From Terriglobia bacterium (GTDB taxonomy: Bacteria > Acidobacteriota > Terriglobia > UBA7540), in contig JASHTZ010000542.1 of the NCBI GenBank assembly GCA_030040295.1, positions 1-12,653 of the forward strand: a stretch of DNA of 12,653 nucleotides, given 5' to 3'. Shown in pieces: positions 6,049 to 12,653 of this stretch. The notes beneath the pieces are model-generated. The model searched no databases and was not told where the DNA came from. It saw only the letters and a list, made by a program, of their open reading frames with translations. The position numbers and the translations under genes are program-made. The number at the start of each line of letters is the position of its first letter. Within the stretch, counting starts at the first letter, position 1.

Positions 6049-7491
6049 CTACGAGTGAATTCGCACGCGATACTTCAACACCGCCTCGTTATTGGCTGGC
6101 ACAGGCACGGTGAATTGCGCGGCAAAGGCTGCCGTCTTTTCGTATTTAAACGTCGAGCTGAGGATCGTCCATTCGCCGCCAATGGGTTCATTCACCAGCA
6201 CCGTAATGGGATCGGGTTTGTGGTTGCGCAACGTAATTTCGTACTCCACCTCCACGTTGTGCGAGCCCAGACGCTGGTAATCGGTCTGCTTGCGCTCCGC
6301 CACCACGTCAAAGGCATTGCCGATGTGCAGGCTCACGGTTTCATCCTTGGGGGTGTGATCGATGCGGTCCTCGCCGATGAATTGCACTCGCCCTTTTGAA
6401 TCCCCCTGGTAGACGCGCACCGTGCCCGCCGGCAGCGGAATCCCCAGCGAGTTTGATTCTGAATTCTTGAATTTGATGAAGACCTTTACGGGCTCCTTAA
6501 TCGGTTCACCGGGACTTTGGGGATTCTGGAAATAATACTGCTGTCCATCGACTTGAAAGACCTTCTCGATGGTGACGCCGGGCGCGTCCAGCAGGCTGAT
6601 CTGCTTGGTTTCGTTGTTCTGAATGTTGGTGCGGCGTTCGAGGGTGTAGAGGTGGTACTCGGAAAGCGCCTCCTGCTCGAACTGCGGCGGCGGGGCGGCC
6701 GCAAGTGCCCTCATCGCGAATTGTTGTGGACGGGGCTCCGGCGACGTCACGCGGTTCAATTGCCCCGCCACCAATTGCAGTTGCGCGTTGTTGAACGATG
6801 CGCCGCTCTGGTTCACCACGGTCACCCAGCCGTTCAAGTCCGCTGACCTCTGGTCCGAGTGCACGGTGAGAACGTAGTCGGCGTTCCAATTCATCTGGTT
6901 GGTCAGGTAGGAGGCCTCCACCGTCTGCTCGCCGGCCCGGCGATTGTCGAGCAGCCACACGAGGGTTGGTTTGCTGTAGAGGTTCTCCGGCAAGTCGGGA
7001 AAAACGTAGCGGTCCGCTCCCATCCCAGTGATAATTTCGTCTCCAACTTTCCAAACCGGCCCCTCGTTATCGGCCAGCAACAAGGCCTTTACGGGAACTT
7101 CCTTGGTGGAATTGTTTTCGGTAACGACGCGGACCAGGGTCAGTTCCTTCCCCACGTATTTTTGCAGCAATTTTTCCGGGCTCAGCAGGTCATACTCGTA
7201 ATCCTGTTCCAGCACGTTCAGCTCTTTGGGAGCGGTCAGTGAAACGATGTGTACGGTCGCCGGATTCACCTGCGCGGCGATATCCATATAACGCAAGTCG
7301 ATGGTTCCCTCCGGCAGGCGGAGGTGGCGCACGTCACGCACCAGGGCGATGTTGGAGTTGTAAACCGTAACGGCCAGTTCCTTCTGGTCCTGCGACGTGG
7401 ATGTAACCGTGGACTGGGCGAGGGCCAATGCGGCCCACCCGGATACAAGGATCGCTGCGGAGATAGGTGCCACGCATGATGTTTTTCGCAT
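6049..7491 (-). CDS. Secreted DUF4139 domain-containing protein
   Basis: A 480-residue exported protein. MRKTSCVAPI and a hydrophobic segment ending ALALA-QS form a signal peptide with predicted cleavage near residue 25. The mature part starts with ELAVTVYNSNIALVRDVRHL (38-57), the usual opening of DUF4139 proteins. A long all-beta region follows, including VEASYLTNQMNWNADYVLTV and VEVEYEITLRNHKPDPITV. The fold expected from the family is beta-rich with a mucoidy-inhibitor-like (DUF4140/DUF4139) relationship; no biochemical activity is established for this group as far as I know. The ATG at 7491 is preferred over an in-frame TTG at 7506 because GGAAAGG lies just before it and the signal peptide begins there. 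The GNAT gene follows closely. The partner or role in the envelope is unknown. Confidence 0.85.
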   Translation of the reverse strand: MRKTSCVAPISAAILVSGWAALALAQSTVTSTSQDQKELAVTVYNSNIALVRDVRHLRLPEGTIDLRYMDIAAQVNPATVHIVSLTAPKELNVLEQDYEYDLLSPEKLLQKYVGKELTLVRVVTENNSTKEVPVKALLLADNEGPVWKVGDEIITGMGADRYVFPDLPENLYSKPTLVWLLDNRRAGEQTVEASYLTNQMNWNADYVLTVHSDQRSADLNGWVTVVNQSGASFNNAQLQLVAGQLNRVTSPEPRPQQFAMRALAAAPPPQFEQEALSEYHLYTLERRTNIQNNETKQISLLDAPGVTIEKVFQVDGQQYYFQNPQSPGEPIKEPVKVFIKFKNSESNSLGIPLPAGTVRVYQGDSKGRVQFIGEDRIDHTPKDETVSLHIGNAFDVVAERKQTDYQRLGSHNVEVEYEITLRNHKPDPITVLVNEPIGGEWTILSSTFKYEKTAAFAAQFTVPVPANNEAVLKYRVRIHS

Positions 7492-7651
7492 GATTGGCCT
7501 TTCCAATTCGAATTCGCACGTGCCGTGCCGCGCGACTCAATCAACTCACTATTGACATCCTCAAGTCAAGACGCTGCACTTTCCAGAATAGAGAACGAGT
7601 GGCCGGCGATTTCTTGCACTTGCCACAGCCAAACACTATACCGTTGCCCAA

Positions 7652-7933
7652 TTAGTACACTTCCTCGTGCGTTCCTAACGTCAGCAGGAAGATACACTCT
7701 GATTCTTCGTATTCAACAAATTTGAAAACGATTCGAAGATCGTAGCCCAAACTGCACGCCCAGGTTCCTTCCAGTTCACCTTTCAATTTATGCGTCTTTA
7801 GGCGGGGATGAAAGCAGTCCGTGGCGAGCAATTCCAATGTCGACTGCAAGTTGTGCGAAGCCTGCGGGTACTTTTTGAGAAACTTCCTGGCTTTGCGAAC
7901 GAAAGCGCTTGAGCGCAGCAAAGGCCGGGTCAC
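7652..7933 (-). CDS. Type II toxin, RelE/ParE superfamily (YafQ-like mRNA interferase)
   Basis: A 93-residue protein that matches the RelE/YafQ-like toxin pattern over its full length: an N-terminal helix pair (SAFVRKARKFLKKYPQ, 9-24), then HPRLKTHKLKGELEGTWACS (42-61), the strand GYDLRIVFKF (63-72) and the C-terminal LLTLGTHEEVY (83-93). These toxins cut mRNA on the translating ribosome; the C-terminal histidine and the Arg67 region correspond to places where catalytic residues occur in the family. It begins with GTG, and GTG and the antitoxin stop share a GTGA overlap (7930-7933), the coupled arrangement usual for such modules with the antitoxin first. A purine-rich AAAGAGAT lies just upstream as a ribosome binding site. 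It appears intact. The precise subfamily (YafQ versus other RelE groups) is uncertain. Confidence 0.85.
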   Translation of the reverse strand: MTRPLLRSSAFVRKARKFLKKYPQASHNLQSTLELLATDCFHPRLKTHKLKGELEGTWACSLGYDLRIVFKFVEYEESECIFLLTLGTHEEVY

Positions 7934-8169
7934 GAGAAGATCTCTTTCACGATCTGATCCGGTGTCTTCGGGCGGAGAGAACCCCGATCAAATTCCTTTT
8001 GCGCTTCCCGAATGTCGAGAGCCAAATCAGCGCGCCGGCGGTTTGCCATTCGTCGAGTGAGGACCGTGACGAGAGTTTGTTGCTCCTCAACCGTCAAACG
8101 GTCAGCAGCCTCCACGACGACGTAAAACTTCGAATTGAGTTTGGACTTTGCTCTGGCTGAGTTTTTCAT
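7930..8169 (-). CDS. Type II antitoxin of the RelE/YafQ-type module
   Basis: A 79-residue basic-to-acidic protein placed directly upstream of the toxin gene and overlapping it by four bases. The centre reads LTVEEQQTLVTVLTRRMANR (25-44), then RADLALDIREAQKEFDRG and a C-terminal TPDQIVKEIF. This helical layout is like small antitoxins in which a segment with the sense 'loop, E-E-Q-x-x-L, R-R-R, EI-E-A-x-x-E-x-x-x-G' precedes a toxin-binding tail. I do not see a ribbon-helix-helix or AbrB signature, so the DNA-binding mode is unclear. The ATG at 8169 was chosen as the start; the frame extends upstream to a GTG at 8220, but the added residues look non-coding. The assignment rests mainly on neighbourhood and size. 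Confidence 0.75.
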   Translation of the reverse strand: MKNSARAKSKLNSKFYVVVEAADRLTVEEQQTLVTVLTRRMANRRRADLALDIREAQKEFDRGSLRPKTPDQIVKEIFS

Positions 8170-8198
8170 GGCAGTCTCAACATAACACTTCAAACCAT

Positions 8199-8221
8199 GG
8201 TGAGCAAGGCGAGCACTCACC
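8199..8221. promoter_or_regulatory. Possible operator of the toxin-antitoxin operon
   Basis: GGTGAG (8199-8204) and CTCACC (8216-8221) form a six-base inverted repeat with an 11-base centre, 30 bases upstream of the antitoxin ATG. Type II modules usually autoregulate through such a site. The palindrome is short and could be chance. Confidence 0.22.
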
Positions 8222-8338
8222 TGTCTTCATTTTGCTGTTTTCCAACATCAAAACTGTTCAACACTCTTGATTCCGCCGTTTGAGAGTGCGCCAAGTTGTT
8301 GGCCATAGATAAATCCCCTGGGGGTGACCGAAAAAGCT

Positions 8339-9025
8339 TTAGCGAAACAGGTCGCGAATCTCGCGCAGGCTCACGTCCGCGAATTGGGCGGCGACAGCAT
8401 CGGCGTGCTGAAGTTCCGAGGCGGGGCGGCTGTGGGAGAGCGCCAGGCACTTCAAGCCCGCGGCCTGCGCGGCGACCACTCCCAGGGGAGCGTCCTCAAT
8501 CGCCAGGCACTCGGTCGCCTGGAGCGGCTGGTGGCGAAAATTCGGCAGCACCCGCAGGCGATCGAGCGCCTTGAGATAAACCTCGGGGTCAGGCTTGGAG
8601 CGCTGGCAATCGTCCGCTGTGGCCATGACGGAAAATTTCTCTCGCAGACCCATTTGCGTGAGCAGATGGTGAATTTCCGTGAGCAGACTGCCGCTGGCAA
8701 TCGCCAGGGGGTAATGCCGGGCCACTTCCGTGACAAACTCGATGGCGCCGGGCAGGGGCGGCATTCCGTCGCGAATAATTTGCTGGTAGCGCTCGCCCTT
8801 CCAGGCCACCAATTCGTCGCGCCGGGCGATATCCACGGGCCTCCCGTGGCTCGCGTAAAGGTGCTCCACGATGCCGCGGTCGTCCAGGGCAAGGTAGTCG
8901 CGGTAGTATTCATCCTCACTGACCGACCAGCCCTCGAGCGCGGCCATTTCCTGGGTCAACTTCAAAATGACGGGTTCGGTGTCAACAATGATGCCGTCAA
9001 AATCGAAAATGATGGCGCGCAGCAA
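8339..9025 (-). CDS. HAD family hydrolase, beta-phosphoglucomutase-like
   Basis: A 228-residue haloacid-dehalogenase-superfamily phosphatase or phosphomutase with a cap domain between motifs I and II. Motif I is FDFDGIIVDTEP (7-18) with nucleophile Asp8 and acid/base Asp10. Motif II is AIASGSLL (108-115), motif III has KPDPEVYLKAL (144-154) and motif IV CLAIEDAPLGVVAAQAAGLK (173-192). This is the set seen in beta-phosphoglucomutase, phosphoglycolate phosphatase-like and sugar-phosphate phosphatase proteins. The substrate is not decidable from sequence. The start is a TTG at 9025, chosen because it gives the canonical MLRAIIFDFDG opening and has GAGGGAG (9037-9043) eleven bases upstream. A TTG at 9052 is the alternative. 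No ATG is available. The gene is divergent from ccdA, 152 bases away. Confidence 0.9.
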   Translation of the reverse strand: MLRAIIFDFDGIIVDTEPVILKLTQEMAALEGWSVSEDEYYRDYLALDDRGIVEHLYASHGRPVDIARRDELVAWKGERYQQIIRDGMPPLPGAIEFVTEVARHYPLAIASGSLLTEIHHLLTQMGLREKFSVMATADDCQRSKPDPEVYLKALDRLRVLPNFRHQPLQATECLAIEDAPLGVVAAQAAGLKCLALSHSRPASELQHADAVAAQFADVSLREIRDLFR

Positions 9026-9177
9026 GCCGGGCAGGACTCCCTCGATCGGCAATCGGCGAATACGGCGCTATGGTACACTTGGCAGGGGAGTGTGTACAAG
9101 GGGCCGATTGTCAGGTTCTTGCAAGTCACCCGAATTGAGTCTGCTGCGTCTAATAGAGTGAGGAATAACGTCGATAT

Positions 9178-9903
9178 ATGACTCACGAGTTGAGCATCCC
9201 CATCGCGCTGGTGGCGGGCATTGTTTCTTTTCTGTCGCCTTGTGTGCTTCCCCTCGTGCCCGGATATGTTTCCATGCTCTCCGGGGCGTCGATCGAGGAG
9301 CTGAAGGATAGTGCGGGAGCGGAACTGTTAAGGCGAGTCTTGCGCAACTCCCTGGCCTTCGTGGTGGGATTCACCCTGGTTTTCGTGATTCTGGGCGCCT
9401 CGGCGACTTGGGTGGGAAAATTCCTGTTGGAGCGGCGGGTGATCTTCAACATCATCGCCGGCGTCGTGGTGATTATTTTTGGATTGCACCTCACCGGACT
9501 GGTGAAGATCCCATTCCTTTATCGCGAGGCGAGGCTGGATACAGGTGCGCCGAAGCGTGGTCTGGGCGGCGCTTTCCTCATGGGATTCGCATTTGCGTTC
9601 GGGTGGACCCCTTGCATCGGCCCGATTCTGGCGGCGATTCTGACTCTTGCCGCGCAGCGCCAGACGGTGTTTCAGGGAATGTTCCTGCTCGCTATCTACT
9701 CCGCCGGGCTGGCAATTCCGTTCCTGGTCACCAGCGTGGGCCTCAGCAGCTTCCTGAAGTTCTACAAAGGATTCCGGAGACACTTGCAGGCGGTGGAAGT
9801 TGCGTCAGGAGTTCTATTGATTGCGCTGGGCGCGCTCATGGCAATTAATAAATTGACGATCATTTCCGGTTATTTCACTTTCTTGAACCGGTTTTCATTG
9901 TAG
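9178..9903 (+). CDS. ccdA: Cytochrome c biogenesis protein CcdA (DsbD transmembrane type)
   Basis: A 241-residue inner-membrane protein with about six hydrophobic segments. It carries reducing power from cytoplasmic thioredoxin across the membrane to periplasmic thiol proteins such as TlpA/CcmG/ResA-like partners. The two redox cysteines sit in the expected motifs: FLSPCVLPLVPGY (Cys22) and GWTPCIGPI (Cys146), one in each half of the internally duplicated fold. The size is that of CcdA proper; no periplasmic alpha or thioredoxin gamma domain is attached. An AGGA lies about a dozen bases before the ATG. It heads a plus-strand cluster in which a TlpA-like thioredoxin and a DsbD-alpha-like protein follow, supporting a role in supplying electrons to those two. 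Confidence 0.95.
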   Translation: MTHELSIPIALVAGIVSFLSPCVLPLVPGYVSMLSGASIEELKDSAGAELLRRVLRNSLAFVVGFTLVFVILGASATWVGKFLLERRVIFNIIAGVVVIIFGLHLTGLVKIPFLYREARLDTGAPKRGLGGAFLMGFAFAFGWTPCIGPILAAILTLAAQRQTVFQGMFLLAIYSAGLAIPFLVTSVGLSSFLKFYKGFRRHLQAVEVASGVLLIALGALMAINKLTIISGYFTFLNRFSL

Positions 9904-9938
9904 GGCCGAATCGCGTTCGGCCTGAGGTAAGGTTAAGG

Positions 9939-10799
9939 ATGCATCCAATTTTGATTCATATCGGCTGGTTCCACCTTCCCACCTACGGTGTGCTGCTCGT
10001 CACAGCTATTCTGGGGGGAATCTTTATCGCGATGCGCCTGGGACGGCGAGTGGGCCTGGATCCCTCGCTGGTATTGGATTTTTGCACCTGGCTCATCCTG
10101 GTGGCGCTGGTGGGCGCAAAAGTGTTGATGGTGGTGACAGAGTGGAGTTATTACCGCGACCATCTTGGAGAGATCTTCAGCCTGTCAACCTTCCTGGCGG
10201 GCGGAGTTTTTTACGGCGGCTTCCTGGCGGCGCTCATCTTCACCGTGTGGTACGTGCGAGTTCAAAAGATCTCGTTCTGGAAGCTGGCGGATGTGCTGGC
10301 GCCCGGAGTGGCGCTGGGCCAGAGCGTGGGACGCCTGGGATGCTTCAGCGCTGGATGCGATTACGGCAAACCTACGACTATGCCATGGGGAGTAGTGTTT
10401 ACCAGCAAATTTGCCCACGAGGTTACGGGAGTGCCGCTGGGGCTGCACCTGCACCCCGCGCAGCTTTACGAATCCTTTGCCACCTTCGTGATTTTTGGCT
10501 TATTGTTGTGGTGGTTTCCTAGGAAAAAAAGGGATGGAAACATTTTCCTCGGTTACGTGGGGCTTTATGCCGTGGCCCGATTCTTCCTGGAGTTCCTGCG
10601 CGGCGACCCGGACCGGGGATTCGTGTTCAATCACCTTCTCTCGACGTCGCAGTTCATCGCGATTCTGGCGCTGGCAGGGATTGCCGCGGTTTTCATCTGG
10701 CGCTGGGTTCATCGATTTGAAGGATTGCAGGCGAAACCGAAGCATCAGAGCGAGCGAAGCGAATCCCATGTAGGCGCGGCGGCGCGTGGAGCCCGGTGA
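9939..10799 (+). CDS. lgt: Prolipoprotein diacylglyceryl transferase
   Basis: A 286-residue polytopic membrane enzyme that moves diacylglycerol from phosphatidylglycerol to the lipobox cysteine of prolipoproteins, the first step of lipoprotein maturation. Features seen: the opening IHIGWFHLPTYGVLL (6-20), AGGVFYGGFLAALI (87-100), the Lgt signature region GQSVGRLGCFSAGCDYGKPT (127-146), HPAQLYES (172-179) and FFLEFLRGDPDRG (215-227). The signature has Cys-Phe and GCDYG in place of the GNFxNxExxG of E. coli, a variant common outside Proteobacteria. TAAGGTTAAGG precedes the ATG. The gene is 35 bases after ccdA and likely in one operon. The last ten residues are encoded by the start of a palindromic GC-rich repeat that also supplies the stop, so the natural C-terminus may have been shorter. 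Confidence 0.95.
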   Translation: MHPILIHIGWFHLPTYGVLLVTAILGGIFIAMRLGRRVGLDPSLVLDFCTWLILVALVGAKVLMVVTEWSYYRDHLGEIFSLSTFLAGGVFYGGFLAALIFTVWYVRVQKISFWKLADVLAPGVALGQSVGRLGCFSAGCDYGKPTTMPWGVVFTSKFAHEVTGVPLGLHLHPAQLYESFATFVIFGLLLWWFPRKKRDGNIFLGYVGLYAVARFFLEFLRGDPDRGFVFNHLLSTSQFIAILALAGIAAVFIWRWVHRFEGLQAKPKHQSERSESHVGAAARGAR

Positions 10800-10823
10800 C
10801 GCCGCTCTCGGACGGCGGCTACA
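10769..10823. repeat. GC-rich palindromic element at the end of lgt
   Basis: A 55-base element bounded by TGTAG (10769-10773) and CTACA (10819-10823), with further internal pairing of GCGGCG (10776-10781) with CGCCGC (10800-10805). It spans the lgt stop codon. It has the look of the short dispersed palindromes (TGTAGGCGCGG...) seen between genes in soil bacterial genomes, but a single copy is visible here, so dispersal is not shown. It could also act as a transcript hairpin between lgt and the next gene; there is no T tract, so it is not a normal terminator. Confidence 0.55.
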
Positions 10824-10877
10824 ACGCCGGACGCAATCGGCCGGGCCGTGGCACGAAATTACTTTGAGGTTTGAACT

Positions 10878-11804
10878 GTGGAAGAACCAACACCCATCGG
10901 GAGTTCACCTGAGGCGCCAAATCCGCCGGAGGTTCCCCCTCCGACTCCGCCGCCCCCCCCCGCATCCAACACAGCCAAGCTGGCGGCCGGCGCTCTGCTG
11001 GCCCTTGTGGTGGTGGCGGGCCTTTATTACATCAACCGATTTTGGATTGCCCCCGCGGTGAGGGCACAATCGAAAGGCAACGCGGACCATCCCCTGGCGC
11101 CCGCCTTCTCGCTGACCGACATTACCGGTAAGCCGCTTGCTTTGAGTGACTTCCACGGGAAGGTGGTGGTGCTCGACTTCTGGGCGACCTGGTGCGGGCC
11201 CTGCCAGCTCGAGATTCCCGGCTTCATCGACTTGCAAAAGCGTTATGCTGCACAGGGATTCACCATGATCGGAATTTCCATGGACGATAGTTCGGATCCT
11301 GTGGTGGAATACTACAAGGATCACCAGATGAATTATCCTGTGGCCCTCGGAAACGATCGGCTGGCGGAACTCTTCGGCGTCAACCAGGGTTATCCCACCA
11401 CCTTTGTGATCGGGCGCGATAGCCGCATTTATGCCAAGCACGTGGGCGCATACGATCCCGCGGTCTTTGAGACGGAAATCAAGGAATTGCTGGCCGCCAA
11501 TGAGTCGGGCGCGCCTAAGGATTTTCAGCAAGCAGGCCAGCTTTTTCCTGACGAAAAAGTTGAGCTGGGCAACCCCGCCGCGATCGATTCGGAAGTGCCC
11601 GGCATCGACCTGACCAAGCTGACCGCAGACCAAAAGGAAGCGTACAAGAAAATTTTGAGTGGAAAACAATGCAACTGCGGCTGCAATCGAAATCTGCTGG
11701 AATGCCGCCGCGTGGACCGCAGTTGCGGCACCAGCCGAAAGCTTGCTCAGGACGAATTAGACGCCATGCTGAAGGTCAAGGCCCCGGACGCCACCGCAAA
11801 ATAA
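10878..11804 (+). CDS. Membrane-anchored TlpA-like thioredoxin with cysteine-rich C-terminal domain
   Basis: A 308-residue redox protein. Order of parts: a proline-rich cytoplasmic N-terminus (1-31), one transmembrane anchor (about 34-52), a periplasmic TlpA/ResA-type thioredoxin fold (about 72-207), and a C-terminal extension (208-308). The active site is FWATWCGPCQ with Cys106 and Cys109, and the cis-proline is in GYPTTFVIG (Pro173). Such proteins reduce disulfides in the periplasm using electrons from CcdA, encoded two genes upstream. The tail holds QCNCGCNRNLLECR and RSCG (Cys265, 267, 269, 276, 283), a dense cysteine cluster not part of a thioredoxin, perhaps a metal site or a second redox centre. 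The start is GTG with GAGG nine bases before. Codons 26-28 form a run of nine C. The fold is certain; the tail's role is unknown. Confidence 0.9.
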   Translation: MEEPTPIGSSPEAPNPPEVPPPTPPPPPASNTAKLAAGALLALVVVAGLYYINRFWIAPAVRAQSKGNADHPLAPAFSLTDITGKPLALSDFHGKVVVLDFWATWCGPCQLEIPGFIDLQKRYAAQGFTMIGISMDDSSDPVVEYYKDHQMNYPVALGNDRLAELFGVNQGYPTTFVIGRDSRIYAKHVGAYDPAVFETEIKELLAANESGAPKDFQQAGQLFPDEKVELGNPAAIDSEVPGIDLTKLTADQKEAYKKILSGKQCNCGCNRNLLECRRVDRSCGTSRKLAQDELDAMLKVKAPDATAK

Positions 11805-11953
11805 TTGGGCGGACCGGCAGTTGTGGCGGAGCGCAAGCATGCCGCGGCGCGTTTATCGATGCGCGGGGAGAACCGCGAGCGCAAAATCCAGGCGCTTCGC
11901 AAACGGTCCTGCTGCTGCAAAATTCAACTTCGAGGGAACGGATATAACGGCCT

Positions 11954-12490
11954 ATGCGGATGATTCTGTGGGCATGCGTATGGAATTTGCTGGCGGTGGG
12001 GCTGGCCTTAGGTCAAATGAACAATTCCGTGGTGCAAGCCCGGGCGCTGATTGCCACCGATGCGGCGCACGCCGATTCATCCCTGAAACTCGCCGTGTTG
12101 GCGCAGGTGGCGGCGGGCTATCACATCAACGCTCACAAGCCCTCGCTGGATTACTTGATCCCGACCGAGGTCAAGGTGGACGCGAGCGGCCAGTTCACGG
12201 TGAAGAGCTTGGTTTACCCCAAGGGAGTGCCTCAGAAGTTCGCATTTTCGGATTCGCCGCTTTCCGTCTATGAGGGTGAAGTGGCGGTGGGCGCCATCCT
12301 CCAAACCGCCAAGGCGGTGGCGCCGGGCACCTACACGTTGAAAGCCAGGTTCGCTTACCAGGCCTGCAACGATCACGCCTGCCTTCCTCCGGCGAGTGTG
12401 CCGCTGAGCGTAACGATAAGAATCGTTCCACAGAATGTGCCGCTGAAACCGGTGGAATCCGATGTCTTCCGAAGAATCCAATTCGAGTAA
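11954..12490 (+). CDS. Stand-alone DsbD N-terminal (alpha) domain protein
   Basis: A 178-residue exported protein made almost entirely of a DsbD-alpha-like immunoglobulin-fold domain. MRMILWACVWNLLAVGLALG is a signal peptide; a lipobox is not evident. Characteristic segments are VAAGYHINAHKPSLDYLIPT (52-71), FSDSPLSVYEGEV (98-110) and the active-site region FAYQACNDHACLPPASVPL (133-151), with the redox pair Cys138 and Cys143. In full-length DsbD this domain takes electrons from the gamma thioredoxin domain and passes them to periplasmic proteins such as DsbC. Here it is separate from its membrane part, which is supplied by ccdA in the same cluster. The ATG at 11954 has GAGGGAACGG some 15 bases upstream; an in-frame ATG at 11960 is also possible. 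The end overlaps the next gene by 29 bases. Confidence 0.87.
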   Translation: MRMILWACVWNLLAVGLALGQMNNSVVQARALIATDAAHADSSLKLAVLAQVAAGYHINAHKPSLDYLIPTEVKVDASGQFTVKSLVYPKGVPQKFAFSDSPLSVYEGEVAVGAILQTAKAVAPGTYTLKARFAYQACNDHACLPPASVPLSVTIRIVPQNVPLKPVESDVFRRIQFE

Positions 12491-12653
12491 TGCCCCGCCG
12501 GCCAATGCTCCCGATGGTAAACCCCGCGGTTCTGCCGGCATGGTGGCGTTGACCCTGATCTTGCTGGCGTTACTCGTGTGGGCCATGGCTCCGGATCGGC
12601 CGAAGTTTACGCCTGCTCCCCTCAGGCCTGCGCCTGCGGGATGTCCACTCAAT
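12462..12653 (+). CDS. Membrane-anchored protein, N-terminal part (runs off the window)
   Basis: An ATG at 12462, preceded by GGTGGA five bases upstream, opens a frame that stays open for 64 codons to the window edge. The first 26 residues are hydrophilic (MSSEESNSSNAPPANAPDGK then PRGSAG). A single hydrophobic segment MVALTLILLALLVWAMA (27-43) follows, then a proline-rich stretch ending in AGCPLN. The layout, a short cytoplasmic N-terminus rich in proline and polar residues followed by one anchor, is like that of the TlpA-like protein two genes upstream, so this may be another anchored periplasmic protein of the redox cluster. It overlaps the DsbD-alpha gene by 29 bases, suggesting translational coupling. 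The visible part is too short to assign a family. Confidence 0.65.
   Translation, partial: MSSEESNSSNAPPANAPDGKPRGSAGMVALTLILLALLVWAMAPDRPKFTPAPLRPAPAGCPLN

Noticed and set aside
9053..9177. Shared promoter region between the HAD gene and ccdA
   Set aside because: TTGTCA and TAATAG are present but not at a workable spacing to each other, so no promoter can be placed.
8324..9181. A 285-codon plus-strand frame opposite the HAD hydrolase gene
   Set aside because: The HAD protein carries all four family motifs, while the opposite frame has no recognisable pattern and would run into ccdA.
11805..11953. Possible small gene or second GC palindrome between the TlpA-like and DsbD-alpha genes
   Set aside because: Only very short stems are possible and the short frames there are frameshifted overlaps with no ribosome binding site; nothing firm can be called.

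Overview
The window is GC-rich chromosomal DNA carrying ordinary housekeeping and envelope genes, almost wall to wall. No rRNA, tRNA, phage, transposase or CRISPR array is visible. The organism is probably a member of the Acidobacteriota or a nearby soil lineage. The grounds are the form of QueA (an extra loop after the N-terminal domain), the Lgt variant with GCF.AGCDYG in its signature, the KorAB enzyme, and the abundance of short intergenic repeat arrays. This assignment is an inference from family resemblance, not a search result.

Layout. (1) 1-1216, plus strand: the end of korA and all of korB, a 2-oxoacid:ferredoxin oxidoreductase. (2) 1279-3728, minus strand: an RlmI-type 23S rRNA methyltransferase followed, with an ATGA overlap, by a secreted protein with a carboxypeptidase-regulatory-like domain. 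The secreted protein's N-terminus is built from an inverted octamer repeat. (3) 3729-3897: the divergent spacer, holding two heptamer tandem arrays. (4) 3898-5529, plus strand: queA and a small putative secreted protein. (5) 5573-7491, minus strand: a secreted DUF4139 protein followed by a GNAT acetyltransferase. (6) 7652-8169, minus strand: a RelE/YafQ-type toxin-antitoxin pair with a GTGA overlap. (7) 8339-9025, minus strand: a beta-phosphoglucomutase-like HAD hydrolase. (8) 9178 to the end, plus strand: an envelope thiol-redox cluster of ccdA, lgt, a membrane-anchored TlpA-like thioredoxin with a cysteine-rich tail, a stand-alone DsbD-alpha-like protein, and the start of an unknown membrane protein.

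How the genes fit together. The clearest functional unit is the last one. CcdA corresponds to the membrane part of DsbD, the TlpA-like protein to a thioredoxin partner, and the separate DsbD-N protein to the periplasmic alpha domain, so the locus looks like a DsbD electron relay spread over several polypeptides with lgt among them. The other genes are singletons or pairs with no obvious shared pathway.

The most unusual content is how short repeats affect coding sequence. One repeat supplies part of a signal peptide, one supplies the C-terminal tail and stop codon of Lgt, and one lies directly in front of queA where a ribosome binding site would be expected. A run of nine C lies inside the TlpA-like gene. 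I did not find a convincing new multi-gene system. No gene-free stretch exceeds 300 bases; the longest gaps (150-185 bases) are 3729-3897, 4984-5166, 7492-7651, 8170-8338, 9026-9177 and 11805-11953. Apart from the repeats and the weak candidate site listed, I see nothing firm in them.
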